The position numbers and the translations under genes were made by a program. Below are positions 1-8,228 of a stretch of 64,000 nucleotides of DNA, piece by piece; the first letter of the stretch is position 1, and every line of letters begins with the position of its first letter. The notes under the pieces are model-generated. The model was not told where the DNA came from, did not search any database, and saw nothing but the letters and a program-made list of their open reading frames with translations. The stretch covers positions 1-64,000 of the forward strand of contig JTDA01000012.1 of assembly GCA_000803105.1 (NCBI GenBank), written 5' to 3'. This DNA comes from Coprobacter secundus (lineage in GTDB: Bacteria > Bacteroidota > Bacteroidia > Bacteroidales > Coprobacteraceae).

Positions 1-30
1 AGCATTTTGTATATGGAAACTAAGTCTAAA

Positions 31-153
31 TCAACCTTCATGTTTTTTGTGATGTTTTTCCATATCTTCAGCAGCTTTTTCAAGCTGATATTCCGATTTG
101 TCTTTATGTTTACCGACAAATTGACCTTTTTGCTTTTTATTACCAGATTTCAT
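31..153 (-). CDS. Small lysine-rich protein, 40 aa, downstream of hsp20
   Basis: A 40-codon open frame starts 14 bases after the hsp20 stop on the same strand, so it is probably co-transcribed with it. The product begins MKSGNKKQKGQF and is very rich in Lys, Glu and His. It has no Cys, no signal peptide and no membrane segment. I recognise no family. The tight spacing and lack of rare-looking codons favour a real short gene, perhaps a small stress or nucleic-acid-associated protein, but that function is a guess from composition only. No clear Shine-Dalgarno sequence precedes it, which is common in Bacteroidota. Confidence 0.5.
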   Translation of the reverse strand: MKSGNKKQKGQFVGKHKDKSEYQLEKAAEDMEKHHKKHEG

Positions 154-167
154 GACTATATATTCAA

Positions 168-596
168 TTATTTGACTTCGATTTTTTTTGTTCCTTTAGT
201 TTCAGGCAAAATTTCTTTTTTAGGAATATCTATTGTCAAAACTCCATGTTCCACTTTAGCTGCAATTTTATCTTTATCAATGTTATCAGGCAAAATCATA
301 TTTTGCTGAAATTGCGTATATGTAAACTCACGACGTAAATAACGACCATGTTTATTGTTTTCCTTATGTTCTTGTTTCTTTTCCATAGAAACAACTAACT
401 GATTATCATCGTCGATATGGATGTTGAAATCTTCTTTTGTCATTCCAGGAGCAGCGACTTCAACTTCATATCCTTTTTCTGTTTCCATAATATTGATGGC
501 TGGTGAAGTTGCCGTAGCTTTTTCCATCCATTCATTTCCAAAGAAATCATTAAAAATTCCCGGTAACCAATTTTGTGATCTTCTAACAGGCATCAT
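168..596 (-). CDS. Hsp20/alpha-crystallin small heat-shock protein
   Basis: A 142-aa ATP-independent cytoplasmic holdase that binds unfolding proteins during stress. The alpha-crystallin domain covers about residues 35-140. It includes the conserved motif GVLTIDIPK near the C-terminus and the AAPGMTKEDFNI segment that opens the domain. The length matches bacterial class A sHsps. An AGGAG ribosome binding site lies about 10 bases before the double ATG (MMP), so either Met could be used. The small Lys-rich frame follows immediately. No perfect TAnnTTTG box was found upstream, so regulation is not visible. Confidence 0.95.
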   Translation of the reverse strand: MMPVRRSQNWLPGIFNDFFGNEWMEKATATSPAINIMETEKGYEVEVAAPGMTKEDFNIHIDDDNQLVVSMEKKQEHKENNKHGRYLRREFTYTQFQQNMILPDNIDKDKIAAKVEHGVLTIDIPKKEILPETKGTKKIEVK

Positions 597-697
597 AATT
601 ATTATCTCCTATATTTAATTAAACACTCTATTTTATTTGAACCTGAACTATTCGATTCAGATTCACTAAACTTTATGCAAAGTATATGCCAACAAAT

Positions 698-740
698 TAA
701 GGCGAAAAACTGACATATAACATGTCAATTTTTCGCCTTA
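698..740. terminator. Inverted repeat, likely terminator after the glyoxalase gene
   Basis: 19-bp arms (698-716 and 722-740) with one mismatch and a 5-base loop. It lies 62 bases beyond the glyoxalase stop on the minus strand and upstream of hsp20. The A/T tracts within the arms would supply the U-run. Confidence 0.65.
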
Positions 741-802
741 CCAGATGACAAAAATTCTCAGCTTTAATTCTCATTAACAATGAATTAAAGTCATTAATAG
801 TT

Positions 803-1183
803 CTATTTTTCTAACGGTAAAATTTCTATCCAATAATCATCAGGGTCGCAAATAAAATAGAGTCCCATGTCAGTATTTTCATAGCAAACGCAACCCATTT
901 CTTTATGAAATTTACGAATTTCGTCATAGTTCCCAGGAACTCTTAAACACAAGTGACTTTCATTATCTCCTAATTCATAGGGTTCTTTTCTATCACGAAG
1001 CCAAGTTAATTCCAACAAGAAATCAGTCTCTCCATCTCCTAAATAAGAAAGAATAAACGAGCCGTCGGAAGCTTTTTTCCGCTTTACTTCTTGAAGGCCC
1101 AACGCCTCACTGTAAAAATTTATACTCCGTTCCAAATCAAGAACATTGATATTGAAATGATCAAATCGTCCTTTTATCTTCAT
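803..1183 (-). CDS. Glyoxalase/bleomycin-resistance (VOC) family protein
   Basis: About 126 aa with two beta-alpha-beta-beta-beta modules of the vicinal oxygen chelate fold, resembling lactoylglutathione lyase (GloA). Metal-ligand candidates are the His in FDHFNINVLD near the N-terminus, the Glu in LLELTW, the His in SHLCLRV and the Glu in WIEILP. Family members detoxify methylglyoxal or act on other substrates. Bacteroidales usually lack glutathione, so the true thiol or substrate is uncertain. An in-frame Met 17 codons upstream (1234) is possible, but it overlaps a strong promoter whose start point would lie near 1198, so 1183 is preferred. Confidence 0.85.
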   Translation of the reverse strand: MKIKGRFDHFNINVLDLERSINFYSEALGLQEVKRKKASDGSFILSYLGDGETDFLLELTWLRDRKEPYELGDNESHLCLRVPGNYDEIRKFHKEMGCVCYENTDMGLYFICDPDDYWIEILPLEK

Positions 1184-1204
1184 AATTACAAATATTTTAT
1201 CATA

Positions 1205-1235
1205 CAAAGTTAAAATATACCAGTTATCATTCAAA
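1205..1235 (-). promoter_or_regulatory. Bacteroidota promoter for the glyoxalase gene
   Basis: On the minus strand, TTTG (1235-1232), 19 bases, then TAACTTTG (1212-1205). This is a full match to the TTTG / TAnnTTTG consensus at normal spacing. Confidence 0.75.
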
Positions 1236-1393
1236 TTTTATTGAGTTCTAAATTCATTTAGATTACTTCAAATATGCAGTAACATAAAATTCAAAAAAAA
1301 GAGGGAATACAACATGTAACAAAATAGGTATCGACTTCTTCTATCATTTTTCTTCATTTTTTATATATTTAAGCTCTCAAAGTTATAACAAAT

Positions 1394-1870
1394 ATGGACA
1401 TATTTTTGATTATAGTTTCAGCATTGTGCCTGATAGTTGCTTTTATCGGTAGCATCGTTCCCATATTACCCGGTCCGCCTTTGGCTTTTGTAGGAATGTT
1501 GATATTACAAGCAACAGACAAGGTTCAGTTCTCAACGATGTTATTGTGTGGATGGTTGGTTGTCATACTCATAGCACAAGTTTTAGACTATCTGATTCCG
1601 ATATGGACTACACGTTTTTGCGGAGGTAGTAAATGGGGTACGCGAGGTTGTGTTGCAGGAACTCTTGTCGGTATGTTCCTTTTTCCGCCTTGGGGAATTA
1701 TTATCGGCCCGTTTTTAGGTGCATTTTTAGGAGAAATAATGGGAGGAAATGACACAGTTTACGCTTGTAAATCTGGATTGGGCGCTTTTTTGGGTTTTAT
1801 CACAGGAACGCTATTTAAACTCGCAATATGCATATATTTCACTTTCTACTTTATCAGTGCTTTAGTATGA
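1394..1870 (+). CDS. DUF456 family membrane protein
   Basis: 158 aa, almost wholly hydrophobic, with about four to five membrane segments. The N-terminal helix followed by PILPGPPLAFVGML and the glycine-rich stretch GIIIGPFLGAFLGEIMGG are typical of DUF456. The function of this family is unknown; it is a small inner-membrane protein found in many bacteria. It converges with the metallo-hydrolase gene only 2 bases away, with no room for a separate terminator. A 7-of-8 match to the -7 box (TATATTTA) lies about 23-30 bases upstream. Confidence 0.85.
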   Translation: MDIFLIIVSALCLIVAFIGSIVPILPGPPLAFVGMLILQATDKVQFSTMLLCGWLVVILIAQVLDYLIPIWTTRFCGGSKWGTRGCVAGTLVGMFLFPPWGIIIGPFLGAFLGEIMGGNDTVYACKSGLGAFLGFITGTLFKLAICIYFTFYFISALV

Positions 1871-1872
1871 AA

Positions 1873-2589
1873 TTACCAAATAACAACCTCTCCCGGGTGC
1901 TGCCAAGATATATACCGACAGTTATAATCTTTCGCAATCAAAGCAAAATCTGTAACCGCTTTATAGTCTTCTCCAAAATGCATAGGAGAAAATATCTTTA
2001 CTTGTACTTTGTCTAAGAATTGTTTGGCTCCTAATGCATAGTCGGTTCCCAAACGCGAATCTACAGGAAACATTACTAAATCTATGCTTTTTATTTCTTT
2101 CCTCAAATCGGATAGCTCCTTTAAATAATCTCCTTCTGATTTACGTATTTCATTAGGGGTAGATTCGTCTTTCCAATGCCAATTATTTAAATCCCCAGCA
2201 TGAAAAATTGTATAATTGTCGTGATATATCAGGAAAGAGACTCCAATATCTGTAGACCCAAAAGCTTCTATTTTTAATATGCTATCAGTATATATATCAC
2301 CTTTTTTAAGAAAATGTATACTATGATCAACTATTTTTTTATGTTTTTTTATATCATTTGAAAAAACATAGACTATATCTTGACGAACGTTCTTCCAAAA
2401 TAATATATCGGGATTGTAATGGTCAGCATGAAAATGGCTACATAATACATATAATTTTTTCTCTGTTTGTTTCAAAATGGAAGGTATAATATTAGCCGGG
2501 TCTTTATAATAGTCAATAACAATATTATAAGATGAAGTACTGATAACAAAGCCGCTATGATATATATATATCAATTCCATACTCAACAT
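1873..2589 (-). CDS. Metallo-beta-lactamase fold hydrolase
   Basis: 238 aa, cytoplasmic, with no signal peptide. The zinc-binding HxHxDH signature is present as HFHADH (His52, His54, Asp56, His57). Later ligands fit the His of IFHAGDLNNWHW (near 130) and the His of MHFGEDY near the C-terminus. It resembles the UlaG/YtnP-like branch (Lactamase_B_2/3) of the superfamily. The substrate is unknown. Met1 and Met4 are both possible starts. Upstream lies a 22-bp palindrome that contains a -7 box. Confidence 0.85.
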   Translation of the reverse strand: MLSMELIYIYHSGFVISTSSYNIVIDYYKDPANIIPSILKQTEKKLYVLCSHFHADHYNPDILFWKNVRQDIVYVFSNDIKKHKKIVDHSIHFLKKGDIYTDSILKIEAFGSTDIGVSFLIYHDNYTIFHAGDLNNWHWKDESTPNEIRKSEGDYLKELSDLRKEIKSIDLVMFPVDSRLGTDYALGAKQFLDKVQVKIFSPMHFGEDYKAVTDFALIAKDYNCRYISWQHPGEVVIW

Positions 2590-2669
2590 TTTGATTCTCC
2601 CAGAATAAAAATTAAGAAATATAATATTTTCATGTTTTCAAGATTATAAATATTATATTTCTTTTAAAG

Positions 2670-2691
2670 TATATTTGTTAGAACAAATATA
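2670..2691. promoter_or_regulatory. Palindrome containing a -7 box
   Basis: Perfect 10-bp arms (tatatttgtt / aacaaatata) separated by 2 bases. On the minus strand it contains TATATTTG (2691-2684), a consensus -7 element for the metallo-hydrolase gene. It could be an operator overlapping that promoter. No -33 TTTG was found. Confidence 0.4.
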
Positions 2692-2705
2692 ATAACAATT
2701 TTTCT

Positions 2706-3734
2706 TTATTCGCTTACTTTGACGAGCATCTTTCCTATGTTTTTACCAGAAAATAGACCGAGAAAAGCGTAAGGTAATTTATCAAACCCATCGATAATCG
2801 TTTCGGTATAGTGAAGCTTTCCTTCTTTGAGCCATGTCATCAGATGCGAAAGGCCTTCTAAAAAGCGCTTTTGATAATCTCCGACAATAAAGCCCTTAAT
2901 TGTTCCGCTTTTGGACAAAATTTGTGGTAGCAATCTTGGTCCCATTTCCTGAGTAGCAGTATTATAAGAAGCAATCTGTCCACATAATGCTATACGTGCA
3001 TGATAATTCAGATGAGCAATAACAGCCTCACTAACTTCTCCTCCTACATTATCAAAATAGCAATCTACCCCTTTGGGGCATAATTCGGATATAGTCCCGG
3101 ATAAATCTTTGGTAGTTTTATAGTTTATGGCCATATCGAAACCAAATTCGTTCTTCAAAACATTTACTTTCTCATCAGACCCTGTAATTCCTAAAACTTT
3201 ACACCCTTGGATTCGAGCAATTTGTCCGGCTACCAGCCCTACTGCTCCAGCTGCTCCGGAAATAACCATTGTCTCTCCATATCGTGGCTGACATATGTCC
3301 ATAACTCCGAAATAGGCTGTCAAGCCAGGCATGCCTAATACTCCTAAATAATACCCATCAGGAAATTCATCTGTATGTATCTTACGCAACCGATCGGCCT
3401 TATCTTTAGAATAAGTAGCCCAAGGAAGCATTCCTACTACTCTATCTCCTTTTTTCAAAATATCACTTTCACTTTCAATTACGGTCGCTATTGCTCCTCC
3501 GTCTATTGGCTTTCCAAGTTCAAAGGGTTTTATATAAGATTCTTCATCACTCATACGACCTCTCATATATGGGTCTACGGAAATATATTGGGATTTCAAT
3601 AATACTTCTCCATCCTTAGGTGCTGAAATTTCAATCTCTTCAAACCCGAAATTATTTTCTGTCGGCATACCTATCGGATGCGAACGTAATACAATTTGTC
3701 TGGCTTTCATCACTTTATTATTTAATTGTTTCAT
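2706..3734 (-). CDS. NADP-dependent MDR-family oxidoreductase (CurA/PTGR-like)
   Basis: A zinc-independent medium-chain dehydrogenase/reductase of about 342 aa. The N-terminal half has the family pattern SQYISVDPYMRGRMSD. The Rossmann fold carries the AAGAVGLVAGQIA motif for NADPH. The C-terminal GKNIGKMLVKV is typical of the leukotriene B4 12-hydroxydehydrogenase/CurA group, which reduces the double bond of enones. The physiological substrate cannot be told from sequence. The open frame extends to 3758, but Met9 (3734) or Met17 (3710) fits the family start better. Confidence 0.88.
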   Translation of the reverse strand: MKQLNNKVMKARQIVLRSHPIGMPTENNFGFEEIEISAPKDGEVLLKSQYISVDPYMRGRMSDEESYIKPFELGKPIDGGAIATVIESESDILKKGDRVVGMLPWATYSKDKADRLRKIHTDEFPDGYYLGVLGMPGLTAYFGVMDICQPRYGETMVISGAAGAVGLVAGQIARIQGCKVLGITGSDEKVNVLKNEFGFDMAINYKTTKDLSGTISELCPKGVDCYFDNVGGEVSEAVIAHLNYHARIALCGQIASYNTATQEMGPRLLPQILSKSGTIKGFIVGDYQKRFLEGLSHLMTWLKEGKLHYTETIIDGFDKLPYAFLGLFSGKNIGKMLVKVSE

Positions 3735-3835
3735 ATATATTAAACATCGAACACCCAATATTCGTTCACTTATTGCAATTAAATAACAAATAGAAATCTT
3801 TCTTATTACGTTATCCTATGAAAAGTACTACCGCT

Positions 3836-4531
3836 TCAGTGTACCCGAAAATTAAATAATGGTGCAAAAACGAGAATTATAAAAAATAAAATATATATGG
3901 TGAAAGCTACATATTTTGCTCCATTTGTACGTGAATATAAAGGAACAGGTTCCGAATATATCCCTTTTGTAAAAAGATAACGATGTAAAACAAGATATAG
4001 ATATTTATATACAACAAAAGATGTAATGATACCTATAACAATACCAGCCAATATATCTCCCGGATAATGAACTCCGACATACATCCGAGAGTAACATGTT
4101 ATTAAAGCCCATAAAACGGCAGTAAATGAATAAAATCTATTTTTAAACAAAAGAGCTGTAAATATAGCTAATCCGAAACCGTTTGAGGCATGGCTTGATG
4201 CAAAACCATATTTTCCTCCTCTATAGTTATTGACAATGGTTACATATTGAGAAAAATCTGGATCTCGTGTCGGTCGTAAACGTTCAAATAGAGGTTTAAA
4301 TATAGACGATGCAACTTGATCGCATATTGTAACAACTAATACAATCATTAAGGCTGCTAATATTCCTTCTTTCCAGTTTCGATGAAATACAACATAAACT
4401 AACACTATAATTAAGGGAAGCCAGATGATTTTTCCCGTGTATACCCACATAACCTGGTCTAAATACAACGTATGAAAATGATTGAAAAATAATAAAACGG
4501 TCCGATCAAGTTCTAACAAGTCTTCAAGCAT
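3836..4531 (-). CDS. PAP2-family membrane phosphatase
   Basis: 231 aa with about five to six membrane helices. The three PAP2 motifs are visible in order: KPLFERLRPTRDP, then SSHASNGFG (catalytic His), then SRMYVGVHYPGDILAG (second His and Asp). Relatives dephosphorylate undecaprenyl diphosphate, phosphatidate or lipid A on the outer face of the inner membrane. Which of these applies is not resolved. It stands alone on the minus strand, with about 300 bases separating it from batE. Confidence 0.92.
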   Translation of the reverse strand: MLEDLLELDRTVLLFFNHFHTLYLDQVMWVYTGKIIWLPLIIVLVYVVFHRNWKEGILAALMIVLVVTICDQVASSIFKPLFERLRPTRDPDFSQYVTIVNNYRGGKYGFASSHASNGFGLAIFTALLFKNRFYSFTAVLWALITCYSRMYVGVHYPGDILAGIVIGIITSFVVYKYLYLVLHRYLFTKGIYSEPVPLYSRTNGAKYVAFTIYILFFIILVFAPLFNFRVH

Positions 4532-4828
4532 ATATATTTAAATAAAGTTTTTTGGCACTCAAAAAGAATTCGCGAAATAATTTGTAAAGATAGGCATTTT
4601 CGAGTAACGAGCCAACCACACCTCTTTACATATTATCCCGCGATAAAATATTATTGCTCTTAGAACCTAAAAAATAAGTCGACCAAATCATTCTTACTTT
4701 TCTTTCGGTCTTTTTTCTCATTTTCACTCGTCAGATAGCCCGCTATTCTCCTCGTAAAAACAAAAAACATCCTCGAAAGAAATTTACAAACCTGACCCGA
4801 ACAAAATTTACAACTGGCTCTTCGACTT
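4532..4828. other. Intergenic, nothing recognised
   Basis: 297 bases between batE and the PAP2 gene. I saw no convincing open frame, RNA or strong terminator hairpin here, only a weak imperfect repeat near 4731-4750. The bat operon must end here or read through into the PAP2 gene. Confidence 0.4.
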
Positions 4829-5578
4829 TTATATAATTTCTATATCCGATGATGGTAACCAACCCCGGTTTCCATCTTCAATCAATATTTCCGACCACTC
4901 TCCCACCTTACTTAAAACCCTCACTTTAGTACCCTCATGCAAAACAAAAAGATCAGTACCGCTTTCAGCCGGAGCACTTTTAATTGTAATCGAAGGAGCG
5001 AAAACAATGGCTTCATTACGAATTTCCATTTTTTCTTTTTGCGCTGAGGCGAAACAATTGGCTACGATAGAAACTATCAACAAAATAAGGCCGACAAAAA
5101 ATCCCATTTTCTTTAACCATATCTGACGAGTAAAGAAGTAAAGATATGCCCCTATGATAAATAATATAAAACAAATAATTCCTAATATAGCCCAGCTATT
5201 AGATGAAAGTGTATCACGAACTGTATTTATCCACATAACCAGAAAAAAAGTCCCTACAGGTTCTATTTTATCGGTTATACGGGCTTTTGCCATGTCTAGA
5301 TTAAACTTTACATCAGTATTACCAGGAGATAATAATAACGCTCTTTCGTAATTTAGTATTGCCTTGGGATATTGTTTATTTTTATAATATGCATTCCCCA
5401 AATTGTAATATAAATCGGTAGAGTTTCCTTTCTCTTTTTGCAATTGCTCATAAAGAGCAATTGCTTTTGAATAGTTCTCTTTACTATATGCCTCGTTTGC
5501 TTGTTGCCATAAATCCTGACTCCACAATTGAGTAAAACAAAACATACAAAATATCAAAATACTATATATCCTTTTCAT
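4829..5578 (-). CDS. batE: BatE: TPR, two membrane helices and SH3 domain
   Basis: 249 aa. A signal peptide is followed by TPR repeats (about residues 20-105, including DLYYNLGNAYYKNKQYPKAI), two membrane helices (about 125-175) and a C-terminal bacterial SH3 domain (about 190-249, with GEWSEILIEDGNRGWLP). It is the last gene of the Bat aerotolerance operon and lies 13 bases after batD. Bat proteins form an inner-membrane and periplasmic complex linked to oxygen or stress tolerance; their biochemical role is not settled. The order and architecture match B. fragilis-type operons. Confidence 0.92.
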   Translation of the reverse strand: MKRIYSILIFCMFCFTQLWSQDLWQQANEAYSKENYSKAIALYEQLQKEKGNSTDLYYNLGNAYYKNKQYPKAILNYERALLLSPGNTDVKFNLDMAKARITDKIEPVGTFFLVMWINTVRDTLSSNSWAILGIICFILFIIGAYLYFFTRQIWLKKMGFFVGLILLIVSIVANCFASAQKEKMEIRNEAIVFAPSITIKSAPAESGTDLFVLHEGTKVRVLSKVGEWSEILIEDGNRGWLPSSDIEII

Positions 5579-5591
5579 TTGTCTAGCGAAT

Positions 5592-7391
5592 TTATTTTTT
5601 TACCGTACTTTCCAATTTACCTATCGCTTCCACCGTCTCGGCATATAACTTATCCATTGCATCATCGTTTTGAGCTGGTGCATATTGCGCAAATTCACAT
5701 GTATCCAATATTGACATAAAGCTATCTACAAGTTCTTCTGCTGCCCCATATTTAGATAATTCTATAGCAACATTGTCCCGAGTAAGAACTGACAATGGAA
5801 GATTCAATTTATCGCTTAAGTATCCCCATACGGCTTTTAATACTTCATCATAAAAAGCTGTTTTATCGTGACTTTGCAAATATTTACCAGCAATCTTTAA
5901 TCGTTTGGTTGCCACTTTATTTGCTTTTTTATTTTTCATTAAAGCTATATTCGCATTAGCCTGAGCTTGTTTACGATTTATTATGGCAAAAGCAATAAAC
6001 AACAATGCCGGAAGTATATACCAAAGCCAATAAACCAAACTTCCATATATCACAGATTGTTCCTTTTGCAGATTTTGTTTATTCAACTTGATAAAATGAA
6101 TATCTTGATTGAGTAACCGTACCGATTCTTTATCTGTGAAATCAGATATTGAGGAGGAAGAATTTCCTGCACCTTTTGCTACTTTTAAGTGATATTCGGG
6201 AGTTTTTAAAGTCTTGTATGTTTTACTTCCAGAATCGAAATAAGAAAATTCAGCAGAAGGAATAGTAAAGTCTCCCGGATGACGAGGAATAGCGGTATAT
6301 TCAATAATACGTGTACCATCAAGACCATTTACTTTTACATCAATTTTGGGGTCATAAACTTCAAAATCTTCAGGAAATTTTATTTCAGGATTTTTTATAT
6401 ATTTTACATTTCCTCGGCCTTTTATCACCAATTTTACAGTAACGGCTTCATTTGTTTTCAATGACTCTCGAGTGATAGACGAGTTCATCGAAAAAGAACC
6501 TACCGCACTCATAAAAGAAGCGGGTTTTCCTGCCGGAAAGGGTGATACATGTATAGTAACCGGAGCTGTAGTAATTGTTTTCGATACTTCTTGCATCGTA
6601 TTCATAATTCCAAACGGACTGCGCACGGGCCGCAATACTTGTATGCTGACTTCGTATTTCCCTTGAGAAATTTTTAATTGTCCCGCATGCTGAGGAAATA
6701 TAATATAACGTTTTACGACAACTGTTCTGTAATTTTTACCGTTATAGTGTTCTAATTCCATCTGAGGATTTGCAATGGGTATTTCCTGAACTGCAAATCC
6801 CTCAAAAGTTGGAAAAGTGGTAGCTCCTAATCCTGAAATATCAGAACGTGTGTATAACTTAATCGCAACAGATATTGCCTGTTGTTCATATACTTGCGTC
6901 GGGGAGACAATTAAACGTGCAAATGTTTCTGTATCCGACGATGGAGAAACTGCAGAACCTTCTGATGAAGGACTTCCGTTTCCATTACCGGCAGACTGCT
7001 TATCTGGCGGCAAAATTTTCAATGAAACGGGTGACGTCGACATCTGCTTTCCACCAACTTTGATTGTTGCTGCACCTATCTGGTATGTCCCTTCTTTTTC
7101 TGCACGTAGAGTATAAACGTATGACTCTTCTGTTTGGGAAGTCGCCCGCCCGTTTATATTACTATACTGCGATCCTTGAGATACAGCAGGACCATACAAT
7201 ATCCGGCATCCCGGAAAATCAGGTACACGTATATCCTGCCCATTGGCATTGATTAATGTGAAAGTTACTTGAAAGGTTTGCCCTTTTACAACTTGTCTTG
7301 GAGCTGAAGTCGAAAATGATACATTATCAGCTTTAGACAAGATGTTACATGACGTTAAAATCGTTAATATGAAAAATAATTTTTTCATCAT
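5592..7391 (-). CDS. batD: BatD (BatD/Aer_tol family)
   Basis: 599 aa. It has a signal peptide, an N-terminal immunoglobulin-like BatD module (about 25-130, with the family pattern GCRILYGPAVSQGSQ), a second and third beta-rich module, a membrane helix at about 447-470 and a cytoplasmic helical tail. It probably presents a periplasmic scaffold to the vWA proteins BatA and BatB. The downstream batE and upstream BatD-like gene are 13 and 30 bases away. Full length; no damage seen. Confidence 0.93.
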   Translation of the reverse strand: MMKKLFFILTILTSCNILSKADNVSFSTSAPRQVVKGQTFQVTFTLINANGQDIRVPDFPGCRILYGPAVSQGSQYSNINGRATSQTEESYVYTLRAEKEGTYQIGAATIKVGGKQMSTSPVSLKILPPDKQSAGNGNGSPSSEGSAVSPSSDTETFARLIVSPTQVYEQQAISVAIKLYTRSDISGLGATTFPTFEGFAVQEIPIANPQMELEHYNGKNYRTVVVKRYIIFPQHAGQLKISQGKYEVSIQVLRPVRSPFGIMNTMQEVSKTITTAPVTIHVSPFPAGKPASFMSAVGSFSMNSSITRESLKTNEAVTVKLVIKGRGNVKYIKNPEIKFPEDFEVYDPKIDVKVNGLDGTRIIEYTAIPRHPGDFTIPSAEFSYFDSGSKTYKTLKTPEYHLKVAKGAGNSSSSISDFTDKESVRLLNQDIHFIKLNKQNLQKEQSVIYGSLVYWLWYILPALLFIAFAIINRKQAQANANIALMKNKKANKVATKRLKIAGKYLQSHDKTAFYDEVLKAVWGYLSDKLNLPLSVLTRDNVAIELSKYGAAEELVDSFMSILDTCEFAQYAPAQNDDAMDKLYAETVEAIGKLESTVKK

Positions 7392-7421
7392 TGTGATATG
7401 CTATTTTATATTTTTCTGTTT

Positions 7422-8228
7422 TTAAATGGTTGGATATTTTTTTTCAGCTTCCAAAAATCTTTTCATCCGTTCTTCTTCATTCAAAGGACGTATTTTAACT
7501 TCTGACTTGCCAACTTTGTATTTTTTGTTATTAACTAAAATCTTAGCTTCAGGAATTATAATCTTGCCAGACTCACCTGCTTGTACTATATATGTATAAG
7601 TCGTTATTATCCTACCCTGAATAGGCCAACCATTCATCAACATCGGTTCTCGTTCCAATGTTATCGATGGTCCGGCCAACACTTTGCAATTTTTGAAATC
7701 GCCAGTATTAAAATCTTCGCCATCTCCGTTTATTACCTGATACCTCACACGGAATGTCTCCCCCGAACGAACTTCTTCCGGAACAGAACATATGAACTGT
7801 ACTGAAGCCTGCTTTTTCTTTTCAGACCTTACAGATATTATTTCTATTGTTGTTTTCCTACTTTTATATGTTTTACCTTCAACCGAAACTGAAACTGAAG
7901 GTATTACTACTGTTCCCTTTTTTCCAGCTTGAAGAATATAAGACCTATTTTCCGAAATGGAACGTACAAAGTGCCCTGATATTACCGCCAACTGTGACGA
8001 ACGGGAAATAGAAGGACCGGAAAGCACCTTGCATCCTCTAAATTTGGGTGATTTGAAGTTCTCGGTAGATGCATTCCTCAAAGAAAATATTATTTCAAAT
8101 CGTTCACCTGCCTGAACGGACTTAGGTACTTGTACATCTAAATGTATATCATCCCGAGCATATACTCCGGTAACAGAAATAAAAAATAATATCAGTATCG
8201 ATAACTTTTTCATTTTCACTTTTACCAT
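7422..8228 (-). CDS. Extra BatD-like protein, two N-terminal modules only
   Basis: 268 aa with a signal peptide and then two copies of the BatD N-terminal module. The first (about 27-125) contains FRGCKVLSGPSISRSSQ and the second (about 140-250) contains FKNCKVLAGPSITLERE. Both align by eye with the single first module of the neighbouring BatD. There is no membrane helix or cytoplasmic tail, so it should be a free periplasmic protein. It overlaps the batC stop by 7 bases and precedes batD by 30 bases, so it is translated as part of the operon. It probably arose by partial duplication of batD. A role as a soluble partner or competitor of BatD is inference. Confidence 0.85.
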   Translation of the reverse strand: MVKVKMKKLSILILFFISVTGVYARDDIHLDVQVPKSVQAGERFEIIFSLRNASTENFKSPKFRGCKVLSGPSISRSSQLAVISGHFVRSISENRSYILQAGKKGTVVIPSVSVSVEGKTYKSRKTTIEIISVRSEKKKQASVQFICSVPEEVRSGETFRVRYQVINGDGEDFNTGDFKNCKVLAGPSITLEREPMLMNGWPIQGRIITTYTYIVQAGESGKIIIPEAKILVNNKKYKVGKSEVKIRPLNEEERMKRFLEAEKKYPTI

